Below, in pieces: positions 38,136-48,665 of a stretch of 64,000 nt of DNA. The stretch lies in NCBI RefSeq assembly GCF_003254395.2, contig NC_037638.1, positions 1,307,001 through 1,371,000 on the forward strand, written 5' to 3'. A program made the translations under genes and the position numbers. Below the pieces are notes generated by a model that saw only the letters and a list, made by a program, of their open reading frames with translations, did not search any database and was not told the origin of the DNA. Within the stretch, counting starts at the first letter, position 1, and the number at the start of each line of letters is the position of its first letter. This stretch comes from Apis mellifera. Lineage: Eukaryota > Arthropoda > Insecta > Hymenoptera > Apidae.

Positions 38136-38706
38136 TTACGAAACTCTTCGATAAAATTGACGAGAAAAAGGAATGATTCTCGATTCGGATAAAATTTTAA
38201 AGAAGAGAAATAAATCTCTAGAATTATTTCTTAACCGCGAAACTGTTTGCGAAACTGTGTGCTTTTTGAAATATATTATAATAATTTTAAATCTGTCAAG
38301 TATATCTGAACAAGCGTACACATTGTATATATATATATGATAGCGCGTACTATATAATCGATCGATTAGCAACGATGACAAATTCGAACCTTTCGAATCG
38401 TTAAAAAGTAATTTAAATTCAGACCGGTATTTAAATAAAGTACACTTGGGGACCTTTTTACACACTTTTCGATAAGGATCGATCTTTACACGCGAAACCT
38501 CTCAACTCTCGGCGTGTTATTAATTTTTCAATTACAGAACCGCTAATTACAGAACCATTAACTTTAATATCTTCTAATACCTGTTATTCGATCTCCAAGC
38601 TTTTTCCTTTTTTTTCCCTCCCTCCCCGCGCCGCCGAGTTTTTCCCCGCATTTCGTATCTCCCCCTCCCTCCTCCGAGCAATTCTCTCGTGACGTTGCTA
38701 AAATTT
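38136..38706. other. Unique AT-rich DNA
   Basis: Contains a short (TA)n near 38327-38338 and a C/T-rich patch at about 38600-38680. No gene recognised. Confidence 0.4.
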
Positions 38707-38708
38707 TA

Positions 38709-38729
38709 TAATAATAATAATAATAATAA
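38709..38729. repeat. (AAT)n at left edge of mitochondrial insertion
   Basis: Seven ATA/TAA units directly abut the point where nad2 similarity stops, so the microsatellite marks or obscures one breakpoint. Confidence 0.9.
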
Positions 38730-39034
38730 GGGAAAGTTCCAATTTTAAGGAAAAATATAATTTGAACTATAAAGTTAAAAATATCTGTTTTAATGAATCT
38801 AATTGATGATAAGTATAGAATAATTATAAAGAATAAGAAAATTCTGGAAATTACTGATACTATATAGTAGATTAATCTTGGATTAATCTTATTTGTAGAT
38901 TTAATATTAATTAATCTAATTCTGATAATAGTACCAAATTCCATTAGTATTCATTGAATAAAGATGTTATTAGAATTCATTATCAACGCAAAAATCAGTG
39001 ATCAGTAGATAAATAAATCAGTGATAATTAAAAT
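38730..39034 (-). pseudogene. nad2: NADH dehydrogenase subunit 2, 5' fragment (NUMT copy)
   Basis: Starts at ATT (39034), about 15 bases after trnI, and stays open for about 101 codons under the invertebrate mitochondrial code. It then stops in a (TTA)n run just after a GTFP motif. The N-terminal part contains QWMLMEFGT, with Trp from TGA, then a segment with LINIKSTNK and the hydrophobic FLKIGTFP region. These are typical of bee ND2, a membrane subunit of complex I that has about 330 residues when complete. Under the nuclear code two TGA codons are stops and AGA reads as Arg, so it cannot be expressed as ND2. Only the first third is present. Confidence 0.88.
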
Positions 39035-39048
39035 TTATGAAGAAAATA

Positions 39049-39116
39049 AGTAATAGTATATAATTAAATATACATGAATATTTTATCAAAATATTTCTTT
39101 TATCAGACATATTACT
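39049..39116 (-). pseudogene. trnI: Mitochondrial tRNA-Ile (GAT), NUMT copy
   Basis: 68 nt. Acceptor stem AGTAATA/TATTACT pairs fully. The anticodon arm ATATT-TTGATAA-AATAT has anticodon GAT, and the T arm TATAT/ATATA pairs. It lies directly upstream of nad2. It lacks nuclear tRNA promoter boxes and is not expected to be transcribed in the nucleus. Confidence 0.88.
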
Positions 39117-39119
39117 TTA

Positions 39120-39180
39120 GATATAATATTGTTTATATTAATTTTTAAATGCAATTTAAACGTTATTATTAACTAATATC
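39120..39180 (-). pseudogene. trnA: Mitochondrial tRNA-Ala (TGC), NUMT copy
   Basis: 61 nt. The D stem GTTA/TAAC and anticodon arm TTTAA-ATTGCAT-TTAAA (anticodon TGC) pair, and the T arm is ATAT/ATAT. The acceptor stem GATATTA/TTATATC has one T-T mismatch. It is separated from trnI by three bases. Confidence 0.85.
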
Positions 39181-39182
39181 CA

Positions 39183-39251
39183 ATTTATTAATTTAATTAA
39201 TACTATAAAATTCAAAATTTTATGCTTTAGTGCTTAAACACTAAAATAAAT
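39183..39251 (-). pseudogene. trnQ: Mitochondrial tRNA-Gln (TTG), NUMT copy
   Basis: 69 nt. Acceptor ATTTATT/AATAAAT pairs fully. There is a D-arm-like AGTG-TTTAAG-CACT, and the anticodon arm TAAAA-TTTTGAA-TTTTA carries anticodon TTG. The spacer between the D arm and the anticodon arm is a few bases longer than usual. It lies on the same strand as trnM, trnA and trnI. Confidence 0.78.
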
Positions 39252-39280
39252 AAGTTTTAAGATAGAATTTTATAGAAAAA

Positions 39281-39347
39281 TTATATAAAAATTATTAATT
39301 TATCGACAGGGTATGAACCTGTTAGCTTTATTTAGCTTGTTATATAA
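39281..39347 (-). pseudogene. trnM: Mitochondrial tRNA-Met (CAT), NUMT copy
   Basis: 67 nt. Acceptor TTATATA/TATATAA, D stem AGCT/AGCT, anticodon arm ACAGG-TTCATAC-CCTGT (anticodon CAT) and T arm AAATT/AATTT all pair. This core closely follows insect mitochondrial tRNA-Met and is the clearest of the four. Confidence 0.92.
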
Positions 39348-39411
39348 TAATAATAATAAATATTTTATTTTAAATATATTATTTTATCATTATAATAATA
39401 ATAATAAAAGT
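39348..39411. repeat. (AAT)n-rich right edge of mitochondrial insertion
   Basis: Two (TAA)n/(AAT)n runs (to about 39360 and at about 39393-39411) flank an AT-only segment upstream of trnM. I cannot assign it to trnS1, trnE or the control region, so the exact right breakpoint is uncertain. Confidence 0.6.
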
Positions 39412-39639
39412 AGTAGCAGCCAATCTTTTATTTCTCAGTCGTTCGATCTTTTTTAAATATCGATCTATTAAATGTATTCGTTATACGGATTTTCTAAAAA
39501 TTTCGTTTCCTTTCGAGAATCTTTTATTCAGAAATACGTTAATCGATCTAAGCATCCTTTGCACATTGTGCATCTTGTGTATGCAGATTTATTGTGTCGT
39601 TGGACGGTGAAAGCGTGCAAAGATTCGATTCATTCAGTA

Positions 39640-41489
39640 TTAATAATAAATTCGAATAAATACTTTTAGCAATAATTCTATAGAAGATATTCAAAATTTC
39701 TCTGATAAATATATATTCGTATATGATCGAAAAGAGGCCGATTTCCACGGAATGACGACATCGAAAGAGTCGTTTAATTAATGGCGAGGCGAAGGAGAGG
39801 AGATTAATTAATTACTCGAGTAAATACTTTTATAGGTAAAATTCAATAATGTGGAAGGCTAAGATAATAATTTACAATTGCAATTTTCTAAATACTGTGA
39901 ATATGTAATTGATTGAGAGGCTGATTTCTGTGCGATGACACTGCTGAAACACGATTTAATTACGGTGAACGGAGGAAAGATTAATTATTGGAGTAAATAT
40001 TTTTATTAATTTGTGAAATAAATAATTTTATAGATGAAACGATGTCGAAGATAATAGTTTATGATTTTTCTGATAAATATATAATCGACAAGAGGTCGAT
40101 TTCAGTGTTGAAATAGCTCATAGAGGATGAACGCAGCAAAGATTAATTATTCGAATAAATATTTTTACTAATTTGTGAAATAAATAATTTTATAGATGAA
40201 ACGATGTCTATAATCGACAAGATTTCAGTGTTGAAACAGCTCGTAGAGGATGAACGCAGCAAAGATTAATTATTGGAGTAAATATTTTTAATAATTTGTG
40301 AAATAAATAATTTTATAGATAAAATGATATCGAAGACTCGCAATAGACGATAGTTTATAATTTTTCAGATAAATATATAATCGACAAGAGGCCGATTTCT
40401 TTATGATTTTATTGCTAAAACAGCCAGAGGATGAACGGAGCAAAGATTAATTATTCAAGTAAATGCTTTTACTAATTTAATAAAATAAATAATTTTATAA
40501 TTCACAAACGTTGAAGGCTCATAATAATAGTTTAATAATTGCAATTTTCCTGATGCTGAATAAATATACAACCAATTTCCTTTCGATTTCATTGCTGAAA
40601 CAGCTCGTAGAAGATGAACAAGGAGCAAAGAATAATTATTCGAATAAATGCTTTACTAATTTAATAAAACAAATAATTTTATAATTGAATAACGTTGAAG
40701 GTTCATAATAATAGTTTAAAATTGCAATTTTCCTGATGCTGAATAAATATACAATCGATTTTCTTGCGATTCATTACTGAAACAACTCGTAGAGGATGAA
40801 GAAAGATTAGTAAATGCTTTTACTAATTTATAAAATAAATAATTTTAATTAAATAAAGGACTCATAATAATAGTTTACAATTTCCCTGATGCTGAATAAA
40901 TATACGATAAAGACCGATTTCCTTGCGATTTCACATTTCCTTGCTGAAACAACTCATAGAGGATGAACAAGAAGCAAAGAATAATTATTCAAATAAATGC
41001 TTTTACTAATTTAATAAAACAAATAATTTTATAATTCAATAACGTTGAAGCCTCATAATAAATAATAATTTACAATTTCCCTGATGCTGAATAAACATAC
41101 GATCGACAAGAAACCGATTTCCTTGCGATTTCACATTTCCTTACTGAAAAAAACTCGTACAGGATGAACGAAGCAAAGATTATTCGAGTAAAGCTTCTAC
41201 TAATTTAACAAAACAAATAATTTTAATTAATTCAATAACGTTGAAGCCTCGTAATAAATAATAATTTACAATTTCTCTGATGCTGAATAAATATACGATC
41301 GACAAGAGGCTGATTTCCTTACTGAAAAAAACTCGTAGAAGATGAACGAAGCAAAGATTATTCGAGTAAAGCTTTTACTAATTTAACAAAACAAATAATT
41401 TTACAATTCAATAACGTTGAAGCCTCATAATAAATAATAATTTACAATTTCTATGAATAAATATACGATCGATCGAAGAGGCCGATTTC
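39640..41489. repeat. Minisatellite, unit ~165-185 bp, ~10 copies
   Basis: Each unit has GAYAAGAGGCCGATTTCC, a TTGCTGAAACARCTCGTAGA block, AGATTAATTATTCGAGTAAA, TTTTACTAATTTAATAAAA and AATAACGTTGAAGSCTCATA. The AGATTAATTATT-like anchor is at about 39801, 39980, 40141, 40264, 40445, 40630, 40980, 41176 and 41353. One unit (40804) has lost most of the anchor and another is only ~123 bp. The last copies are most alike. Confidence 0.92.
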
Positions 41490-41838
41490 CGGGCGGGATG
41501 AAACAGCCCTTTAATAAACGGTGACGAGGGGACACGGAGCAGAGATAACCGGTTAATTATCTCGTTTCTATTTCGGACACGCCCTGGCCTTTTTCTTCTC
41601 TTTTCTTTTCTTTTTTTTAAAAAATAAAGAAGCGGTCTCCATCATCGAAGAAGCCATCGACCGAACTGGATTCCGTTCCACGGCGCATCTACGTGAAAAA
41701 GAGGGATATCTACAAAGGGGAGGGAGGGAGACACGCGCTTGTTGTTCGCTTGCACGTTTTGACGATGGAATCTGGCGGGGAAGAAATTAAAACGGGAGAA
41801 ATTAAGCCGTAATAAAATCTCGTTTTTCGCGAGAGGAG
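41490..41838. other. Unique segment between arrays
   Basis: A mixed CpG-containing stretch with a T-rich run at about 41589-41618. No gene seen. Confidence 0.4.
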
Positions 41839-42110
41839 GAAAGATTCAAGGCGTGAAAGATTCGAGATCTGTTGGCGCTCGCCATGTTTAAAGGTGTTTA
41901 AAGAAAAAGGAAATGTGAGGGGAAATTTCGACGAAAGATTCGAGATCTGTTGGCGCTCGCCATGTTTAAAGGTGTTTAAAGAAAAAGGAAATGTGAGGGG
42001 AAATTTTGACGAAAGATTCAAGGCGTGAAAGATTCGAGATCTGTTGGCGCTCGCCATGTTTAAAGGTGTTTAAAGAAGAAGGAAATGTGAGAGGAAATTT
42101 CGACGAATTT
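41839..42110. repeat. 78 bp tandem repeat (26 codons), 3 copies
   Basis: GAAAGATTCGAGATCTGTTG starts at 41855, 41933 and 42027. The first interval is 78 bp and the second is 94 bp, because a 16 bp prefix (GAAAGATTCAAGGCGT) present before copy 1 recurs before copy 3. Copies are almost identical. As 78 is divisible by three, the minus strand stays open across copies with a repeated LSSKFPLTFPFSLNTFKHGE peptide; I see no evidence that it is a gene. Confidence 0.93.
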
Positions 42111-42854
42111 CGAGATGTTTCGGAGAGGAAAGTTGAGTGTAAAGTAATTACTCGGGTATCAGGTAATGGATACGTATTTTCTTTCTTCCTTTTTTTTTAA
42201 TCCAATTATCGAAACGGAATTTCTGAGTCGCGAAGGGGATTAATTTTATTTTCGGGCGAAAGTGAAACTTTCGATTTAACCGTATACACACAGGATTGCG
42301 CCTTGGCTCTATCAACCTTACCGAGATCGAGACAGCATTCCTTTCGAAGTGAACATCTCTTCCGAGCCCGATGTTTACTCGTCGCGTATACTTGTCACGT
42401 AACAACCAGTTATGAATCGAATATTTCTATTCTGTCGACAAGAAGCGGAAGGTTTTAATGGCTTAATCGCAACGCTCGGTTGAAACTTAACAACGTTAAA
42501 TTTCGATCGAGGGATGAAAAATAAAGGTTGGAAGATAAAAGAACTCGATGTGGAGTCGATTGATCGATATCCAAAACTCGTTGTGAGTTATAAATTATAA
42601 ATTTGCGAATTCGATGGAAAGATCGATACAGATATCCGTTCGATAAGTGATAAAGCATTCGATCGAGGAATAAAAACCATTTATTATTTATTCAGAAAGC
42701 GAGAAAAAAGAGAATAGAAATTGACACGTTGCTCTCTTGTGATTCTATCTCTCTGTGATTCGATGATCTATCATGGAAAGGATAAAAAAGTTTATCCAGT
42801 TTATCGTGATTCAAAAATTGGCTGGAAATTATACGATTGTTAAGTAGGTAAATG
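42111..42854. other. Unique DNA, no gene seen
   Basis: Frames up to 85 codons on the minus strand without recognisable domains. Confidence 0.4.
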
Positions 42855-43985
42855 CAAGTCGTATCCAAAAGGAATATTGAAGTGGAACTGCTTCAAGATT
42901 ATTGGAGGACTGCGTTCGTTACGTCAAACTTTCTCAAACTTATCCAAGATTCGAGTCATACAACACGATCTTCGTGCTTAAATGAATGGAAAAATCGAAA
43001 AGGAATATTTCTGTTAAAGAACTACATTCGTTACGTCAAACCTTCTCAAACTTATCCAAGATCCAAGTCATACAACAGTCCTCACGATCCTCAAGTTTAG
43101 ATGAGTGGAAGAATCGAAAAGAAATATTTTTGAGATAGATCTGCTTCAAGACTGTTAAAGAACTATGTCAAACCGTGTCAAACTTATCCAAAATTCAAGT
43201 CATACAACACGATCTTCGAGTTTAGATGAGAAATGATGAGTGGAAAAATCGAAAAGAAATATTTTTGAGATAGAACTACTTCAAGACTATTAAAAAAGTA
43301 CGTTTGTTATGTCAAACTCTCTCAAACTTATCCAAGATTCAAGTCATATAACACGATCCTCGAATTCAAATGAGTAGAAAAATCGAAAAGAAATATTTTT
43401 GAGATAGATCTGCTTCAAGACTGTTAAAGAACTACTGTCAAGTCCTGTCAAACTCTTTCAAACTTATGCAAAATTCAAGTCATACAACACGATACTCGAG
43501 TTTAGATGACAAATGTTAAGTAGAAAAATCGAAAAGGAATATTTTTGAGATAGATCTGCTTCAAGACTGTTAAAGAACTATATCAAACCCTGTCAAACTT
43601 ATTCAAGATCCAACTCATTCTCATGTTTAAATGAGTGGAATCGAAAAGGAATATTTCTGTTAAAGAACTACATTTGTTACATCAAACCTTCTCAAACTTA
43701 TCCAAGATTCAAGTCATACAACACGATCTTCGAGTTTAAATGAATGGAAAATCGAAAAGGAATATTTCTGTTAAAGAACTACATTCGTTACGTCAAACCT
43801 TTTCAAACTTATCCAAGATCCAAATCATACAACTCGATCCTCGAGTTTAAATGAGTGCAAAAATCGAAAATAAATATTTTCGAGCTAAAACTACTTTTCA
43901 ATACTGTTAAAGAACTACGTTCGTTACGTCAAACTCTGTCAAACTCATCCAAAATCCTGATAAAAGTATAACACAACACGATCCC
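42855..43985. repeat. Minisatellite, unit ~110-145 bp, 9 copies
   Basis: TCAAACTTATCCAAGATTCA and variants recur at about 42934, 43045, 43178, 43322, 43456, 43583, 43693, 43803 and 43937. Flanking blocks include GTTAAAGAACTACRTTCGTT, AAGTCATACAACACGATCYT and GAAAAATCGAAAAGRAATAT. Short units lack the GATAGATCTGCTTCAAGACT block, so two unit types alternate. Confidence 0.93.
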
Positions 43986-44439
43986 CGAGTCAAGTGAAAC
44001 GACTCGACGAGAAACGAAGCCGATCTAAGGTTGCAGTATGATTGTTGCGGCACTGTTGGAAAAGTTGGTCGTTTCGGTCGTGGCAACGATCGCTCTCGAT
44101 TTTCCACGTACACACACACACACACACACACGAGTACGATTCGTCTACGTGTCTAGGCAACATCCTACGTGGATGTAGGCAAAGCCAGCGTTTACCCGTT
44201 TCACAACTCTTTCTACGTAACGTCACCTCCTACCTCTGCTCCTCCTCCACCTCGAGAGCTGCTCCTCGATTGGAGTAGTAGCCGGTTCACCAGCGGTTCT
44301 AGCTCCCTCTCTTGCTCCCTAGTCTCTCTCTCTCTCTTTCTCTCTTTCTCTCCGCCACCACGTTTCGACTATCCCCTTTTCTCGATATCGTTGCTCCAAA
44401 CGTCATCCTTCCTTTGACAAAAAGGAAAGGAAGAAGAAG
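43986..44439. other. Unique segment with (CA)n and (CT)n
   Basis: Includes an AC run at about 44108-44131 and CT-rich runs at about 44323-44352. Frames on both strands are products of these tracts. Confidence 0.5.
44108..44131. repeat. (AC)n microsatellite, ~12 units
   Basis: Uninterrupted AC run. Confidence 0.95.
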
Positions 44440-44745
44440 TTGAAAAATTCCAGATTATAATAATCGAAAAGTATAGTAAACGAAGATAGGTTGAAAAATT
44501 CCAGATTATAATAATCGAAAAGTATAATAAACGAAGATAGGTTGAAAAATTCCAGATTATAATAATCGAAAAGTATAGTAAACGAAGATAGGTTGAAAAA
44601 TTCCAGATTATAATAATCGAAAAGTATAGTAAACGAAGATAGGTTGAAAAATTCCAGATTATAATAATCGAAAAGTATAGTAAACGAAGATAGATTGAAA
44701 AATTCCAGATTACAATAATCGAAAAGTATAATAAACGAAAGTTTT
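44440..44745. repeat. 51 bp tandem repeat (17 codons), 6 copies
   Basis: TTGAAAAATTCCAGATTATA begins at 44440, 44491, 44542, 44593, 44644 and 44695, a strict 51 bp period. Only a few single-base changes separate copies. The length is a multiple of three, so a 181-codon minus-strand frame runs through it with a repeated FTILFDYYNLEFFNLSS peptide. High homogeneity suggests recent expansion. Confidence 0.97.
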
Positions 44746-45730
44746 ATAAATTTTCTTGCATTGACTGAATTACACATCCTCAGTTTCTCACACGTTATAA
44801 ATGTAACTCGTGGACAGATTTGGAAGAAGGAATCAAATCGAAATAAATCCAACGTTAATTTTGCAAAAGGAAAAAATGATAAAAGAGAAAGATTCATCGA
44901 AAGAAAAACGTGGTTCCAGATAGAAAGGAAGATAAAGGAGGCAAACATCTCGATCCTACACGAAATAACGCGAACATTGATCTAGAAGAAAAGAATCCGT
45001 GTTGGAAGAAATGGTGTTCATAAGCGAGGAATATTTCGTCCGTCGAGAACCAGTCCGTTGTTAAAAACTGATAAGCGGCGGAGGCGACGATCGACTCGGC
45101 TCGAGAGCTCGAGTTATCGAGTATGCTAAGTCCATAACGGAGGAATCGATCGTGGGAGGATGGGAGCTCGTGGATGAACAGGTAAGAGAGTAGGAAAGTG
45201 TATCGTCGGAGAGGGAAGTTGCGAACTGCGTAGGACAATATGGTGATGGTTGGTGATTGAAGGCGGAGACTCTCGACAGAGTTACCGGAAAGGTGTATTG
45301 TCGTTCGCTTCGAACACGCGATACAGAGGGTACAGGCCCCTATAGGCGGGTAATTGCGATTCTCGTCGCCATCTAGTAAACAGAACAGCCGAACGAAACC
45401 CGATCTATCGACGCGAAATGGATGTGGTCGGCTCGGCTTGTCATCCGGCTATCCTGGTAGTTCCAACTTGTCGCTTGTGATATTCGTTTCTGGATAGAGA
45501 GAGAGAGAAAGAGAGGAACGTGATTTGTTGTATGAGAAATATTTCGAAATGCTCCTTTTTTTTTTTGGGTTTCTCGAGACTTGGAAATCTTGGAAGTCAG
45601 AGTTATTTGGAAATAAAGAAATAGAGAGAATAAAGCGTTTTAATTTGTTTGATTAATTTTATAAGGAAAAAGGAATGTAGTAAGGAGAGAGTATATTGAA
45701 TGGTAAATTCGGGTTGCAATAATAATTCAA
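44746..45730. other. Unique DNA, no gene recognised
   Basis: Moderate CpG content at about 45020-45480, a (GA)n at about 45497-45515 and a T run near 45557. No domain-bearing frame. Confidence 0.45.
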
Positions 45731-46850
45731 TCTGGTTTCAAAAAATAAAGAACTTTTAAATTTCAAAGAATTTCGAAATAATACAAAGTTTCGATTTTCT
45801 CTCTTAAATTATGAAGATTCTAAAATTTCTTAAAGTCTTAAATTTTGAGAAATTTCGAATCGCAAAAATAAATACCCAAAATTTCAATTTTCGAAATTTT
45901 TGAAGTTTAAAGAATTTCGATCGTCTCTTTCCATTCCTTTCGATCAAATAACAAACTTTCGATTTTCTAAACTCTTAAATTTCGAGGAATTTCGAATTGC
46001 AAAATAAATACCTCAAATTTCGATTTTCGAAATTTTTGAATTTCGAATTGCAAAAATAACGCAAAATTTCGATTTTCTCTCTTAAATTACGAGGACTCTA
46101 AAATTTCTTAAACTCTTAAATTTCGAGGAATTTCGAATCCCAAAAATAAAACAAAGTTTCGATTTTCGAAATTTTTAAATTTCGAATTGCAAAGATAACG
46201 CAAAATTTCAATTTTCTAAACTCTTAATTTCATTAAATTTCAACGAATTTCGAATCGCAAAAATAAATATCCAAGATTTCGATTTTCGAAATTTTTGAGG
46301 TTTAAAGAATTTCGATCGTCCCTTTCCATTCCTTTCGAAGAAAATCAAATAACAAACTTTCGATTTTCTAAACTCTTAAATTTCGAGGAATTTCGAATTG
46401 CAAAATAAATACCCAAAATTTCGATTTTCGAAATTTTTGAATTTCGAATTGCAAAAATAACGCAAAATTTCGATTTTCTCTCTTAAATTACGAGGACTCT
46501 AAAATTTCTTAAACTCTTAAATTTCGAGGAATTTCGAATCCCAAAAATAAAACAAAGTTTCGATTTTCGAAATTTTTAAATTTCGAATTGCAAAAATAAC
46601 GCAAAATTTCAACTTTCTAAATTCTTCAATTTCGAAGAATTTCGAATCGCAAAAATAAATATCCAAGATTTCGATTTTCGAAATTTTTGAGGTTTAAAAA
46701 ATTTCGATCGTCTCTTTTCCTTTCGATTTTTTAAACTTTTCAATTTCGAAGAATTTCGAACCGCAAAAGTAACACCGAAAAACTTTCAATTCTCCAAACT
46801 CTTGAATCTCGAAAAAATTTCTCTAATCCCTAAACCGATTCCTTGCTCAA
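45731..46850. repeat. Nested repeat with ~401 bp higher-order unit
   Basis: Short blocks TTTCGATTTTCGAAATTTTT, AAATTTCGAGGAATTTCGAA and TTGCAAAAATAACGCAAAAT recur throughout. A block from ACAAACTTTCGATTTTCTAA at 45951 is repeated in the same internal order from 46352, 401 bp later, with few differences over about 270 bp. This is a higher-order unit made of ~60-80 bp subunits, very rich in TTCGAA. Confidence 0.9.
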
Positions 46851-47340
46851 GTTTCATCCCCTCTTTCCACTTTCTCGAATTCCAAACAAAAATCCTGCAA
46901 AATTTCGACGTTCCAACCTTTCAGTTCCCCGACTGAAACCGAGTTTCGCTCGACTCCTGGCCTTCTCCTCCTCCTCTCGCTCAAAGAACGAGCGAACGGA
47001 ACCGGAACACACGGAAAGAAGAGCGAAAGAGACGAGCGTTGCATTATTGCGAAACGAAACGAGCGAAATTTATCAGCTGGATAATTTCCGCCGACTGGAA
47101 TCGATAATCGGCGATCGCTCCAGGCCGTGGCGATCGTCACAACGCGTTATTACTCGACGTCTACGCGCTCGTTCCTCATTGATCCGCGGCGGACGTGGGC
47201 GCGTGCAATCCACGGAATTTTCAGAGGCCGCGATTCACTCGAGTCACCTGGCTCGAATAATGGATCCATCGTCCTAGCATATCCTGCTAGGCGTGTCATC
47301 GTTCTATTCCCAGCTTTTCGACAAAAACACCTTCTTCAAA
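46851..47340. other. Unique CpG-rich island
   Basis: CpG-rich at about 46920-47260. A 144-codon + strand frame (46843-47277), Arg/Ser-rich with no recognised domain, overlaps a 97-codon minus frame. No gene supported. Confidence 0.4.
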
Positions 47341-47349
47341 CTCTAAATT

Positions 47350-48665
47350 TATATCTCGTTGCTGTATTTTTCGAAATCGAGAGTAGAGAGACTCGTATTA
47401 TTATAACTGGAAAGTGAATAATTGAAAGAAAAATTGTACAATAATAATAATAATATTTCGTATATAGTTCGTTTCGAGTAGACAAAGAGATCCAAATCCG
47501 TAATTCCATTATTCTCATTAACTTCCCGTTGTTCAGACAGTGATCACGATCTATTTTTCGAAATCGAGAGTAGAGAGACTCGTATTATTATAATTGGAAA
47601 GTGAATAATTGAAAGAAAGATTGTACAATAATAATAATATTTCGTATATAATTCGTTTTGAGTAGACAGAGGGATCCAAATCCGTAATTCCATCCGTTAT
47701 TATTATACGACAATCTATTTTTCGAAATCGAGAATAGAGAGACTTGTATTATTATAATTGGAAAGTGAATAATTGAAAGAAAGATTGTACAATAATAATA
47801 ATATTTCGTATATAGTTCGTTTCGAGTAGACAGAGGAATCCAAATCCGTAATTCCATCCGTTATTATTATACAATCTATTATTCTCATTAACTTCCCGTT
47901 GCTTAGACAACGGTGCTGTATTTTTTGAAATCGAGAGTAGAGAGACTCATATTATTATAATTGGAAAGTGAATAATTGAAAGAAAAATTGTACAACAATA
48001 ATAATAATAATATTTCGTATATAGTTCGTTTCAAGTAGACAGAGGGATCCAAATCCGTAATTCCACCCGTTATTATTATACGACAATCTATTATTTTCAT
48101 TAACTTCCTGTTGTTCAGACAGTGATCATGCTCTATTTTTTGAAATCAAGAGTAGAGAGACTCGTATTATTATAACTGAAAAATGAATAATTGAAAGAAA
48201 AATTGTACAATAATAATAATATTTCGTATATAGTTCATTTATTCTCATTAACACTTCCCTTTTGTTCAAACAGTGATCACGCTCTATTTTTCGAAATCGA
48301 GAGACTCGAATATTATTATAACTGGAAAATGAATAATTGAAAGAAAAATTGTACAACAATAATAATAATAATATATCGTCCCAATATAGTTCGTTTCGAG
48401 TAGACAGAGGGATCCAAATCCATAATTCCATCCGTTATTATCATACGACAATCTATTATTCTCATTAACTTTCTGTTGCTCAGACAGTGATCATTTTTCG
48501 AAATCAAGAGTAGAGAGAGAGACTCGTATTATTATAAGTGGAATTGAAAGAAAAATTGTACAATAATAATAATATTCCGTCCCAATATAGTTCGTTTCGA
48601 GTAGACAGAGGGATCCAAATCCGTAATTCCATCCATTATTATCACACAATCTATTATTCTCATTG
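47350..48665. repeat. Minisatellite, unit ~165-210 bp, ~7 copies
   Basis: GGGATCCAAATCCGTAATTC anchors lie at about 47489, 47673, 47837, 48046, 48411 and 48611. A truncated copy near 48240 lacks the anchor. Other blocks are GAGAGTAGAGAGACTCGTAT, TGAATAATTGAAAGAAAAAT, a variable (AAT)n, TTCGTATATAGTTCGTTTCG and CTTCCCGTTGTTCAGACAGT. The (AAT)n length differs between copies. Confidence 0.93.

Larger units (their letters stand above)
38730..39347 (-). pseudogene. Nuclear mitochondrial insertion (NUMT): trnM-trnQ-trnA-trnI-nad2
   Basis: On the minus strand, four complete mitochondrial-type tRNA cloverleaves are followed, after a short gap, by the start of nad2, all in one direction and packed as in a mitochondrial genome. 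The block is very AT-rich. Translation needs the insect mitochondrial code: two in-frame TGA read as Trp and AGA codons fall where Ser is expected. The order M-Q-A-I-nad2 is the one I recall for Apis mitochondria. Both edges carry (AAT)n. Every reading frame and stem is intact, so the transfer looks recent. A mis-assembled mitochondrial read is the alternative. Confidence 0.9.

Noticed and set aside
44403..44948. 181-codon minus-strand open frame
   Set aside because: Open because the underlying unit is exactly 51 bp. No start context or conserved domain.
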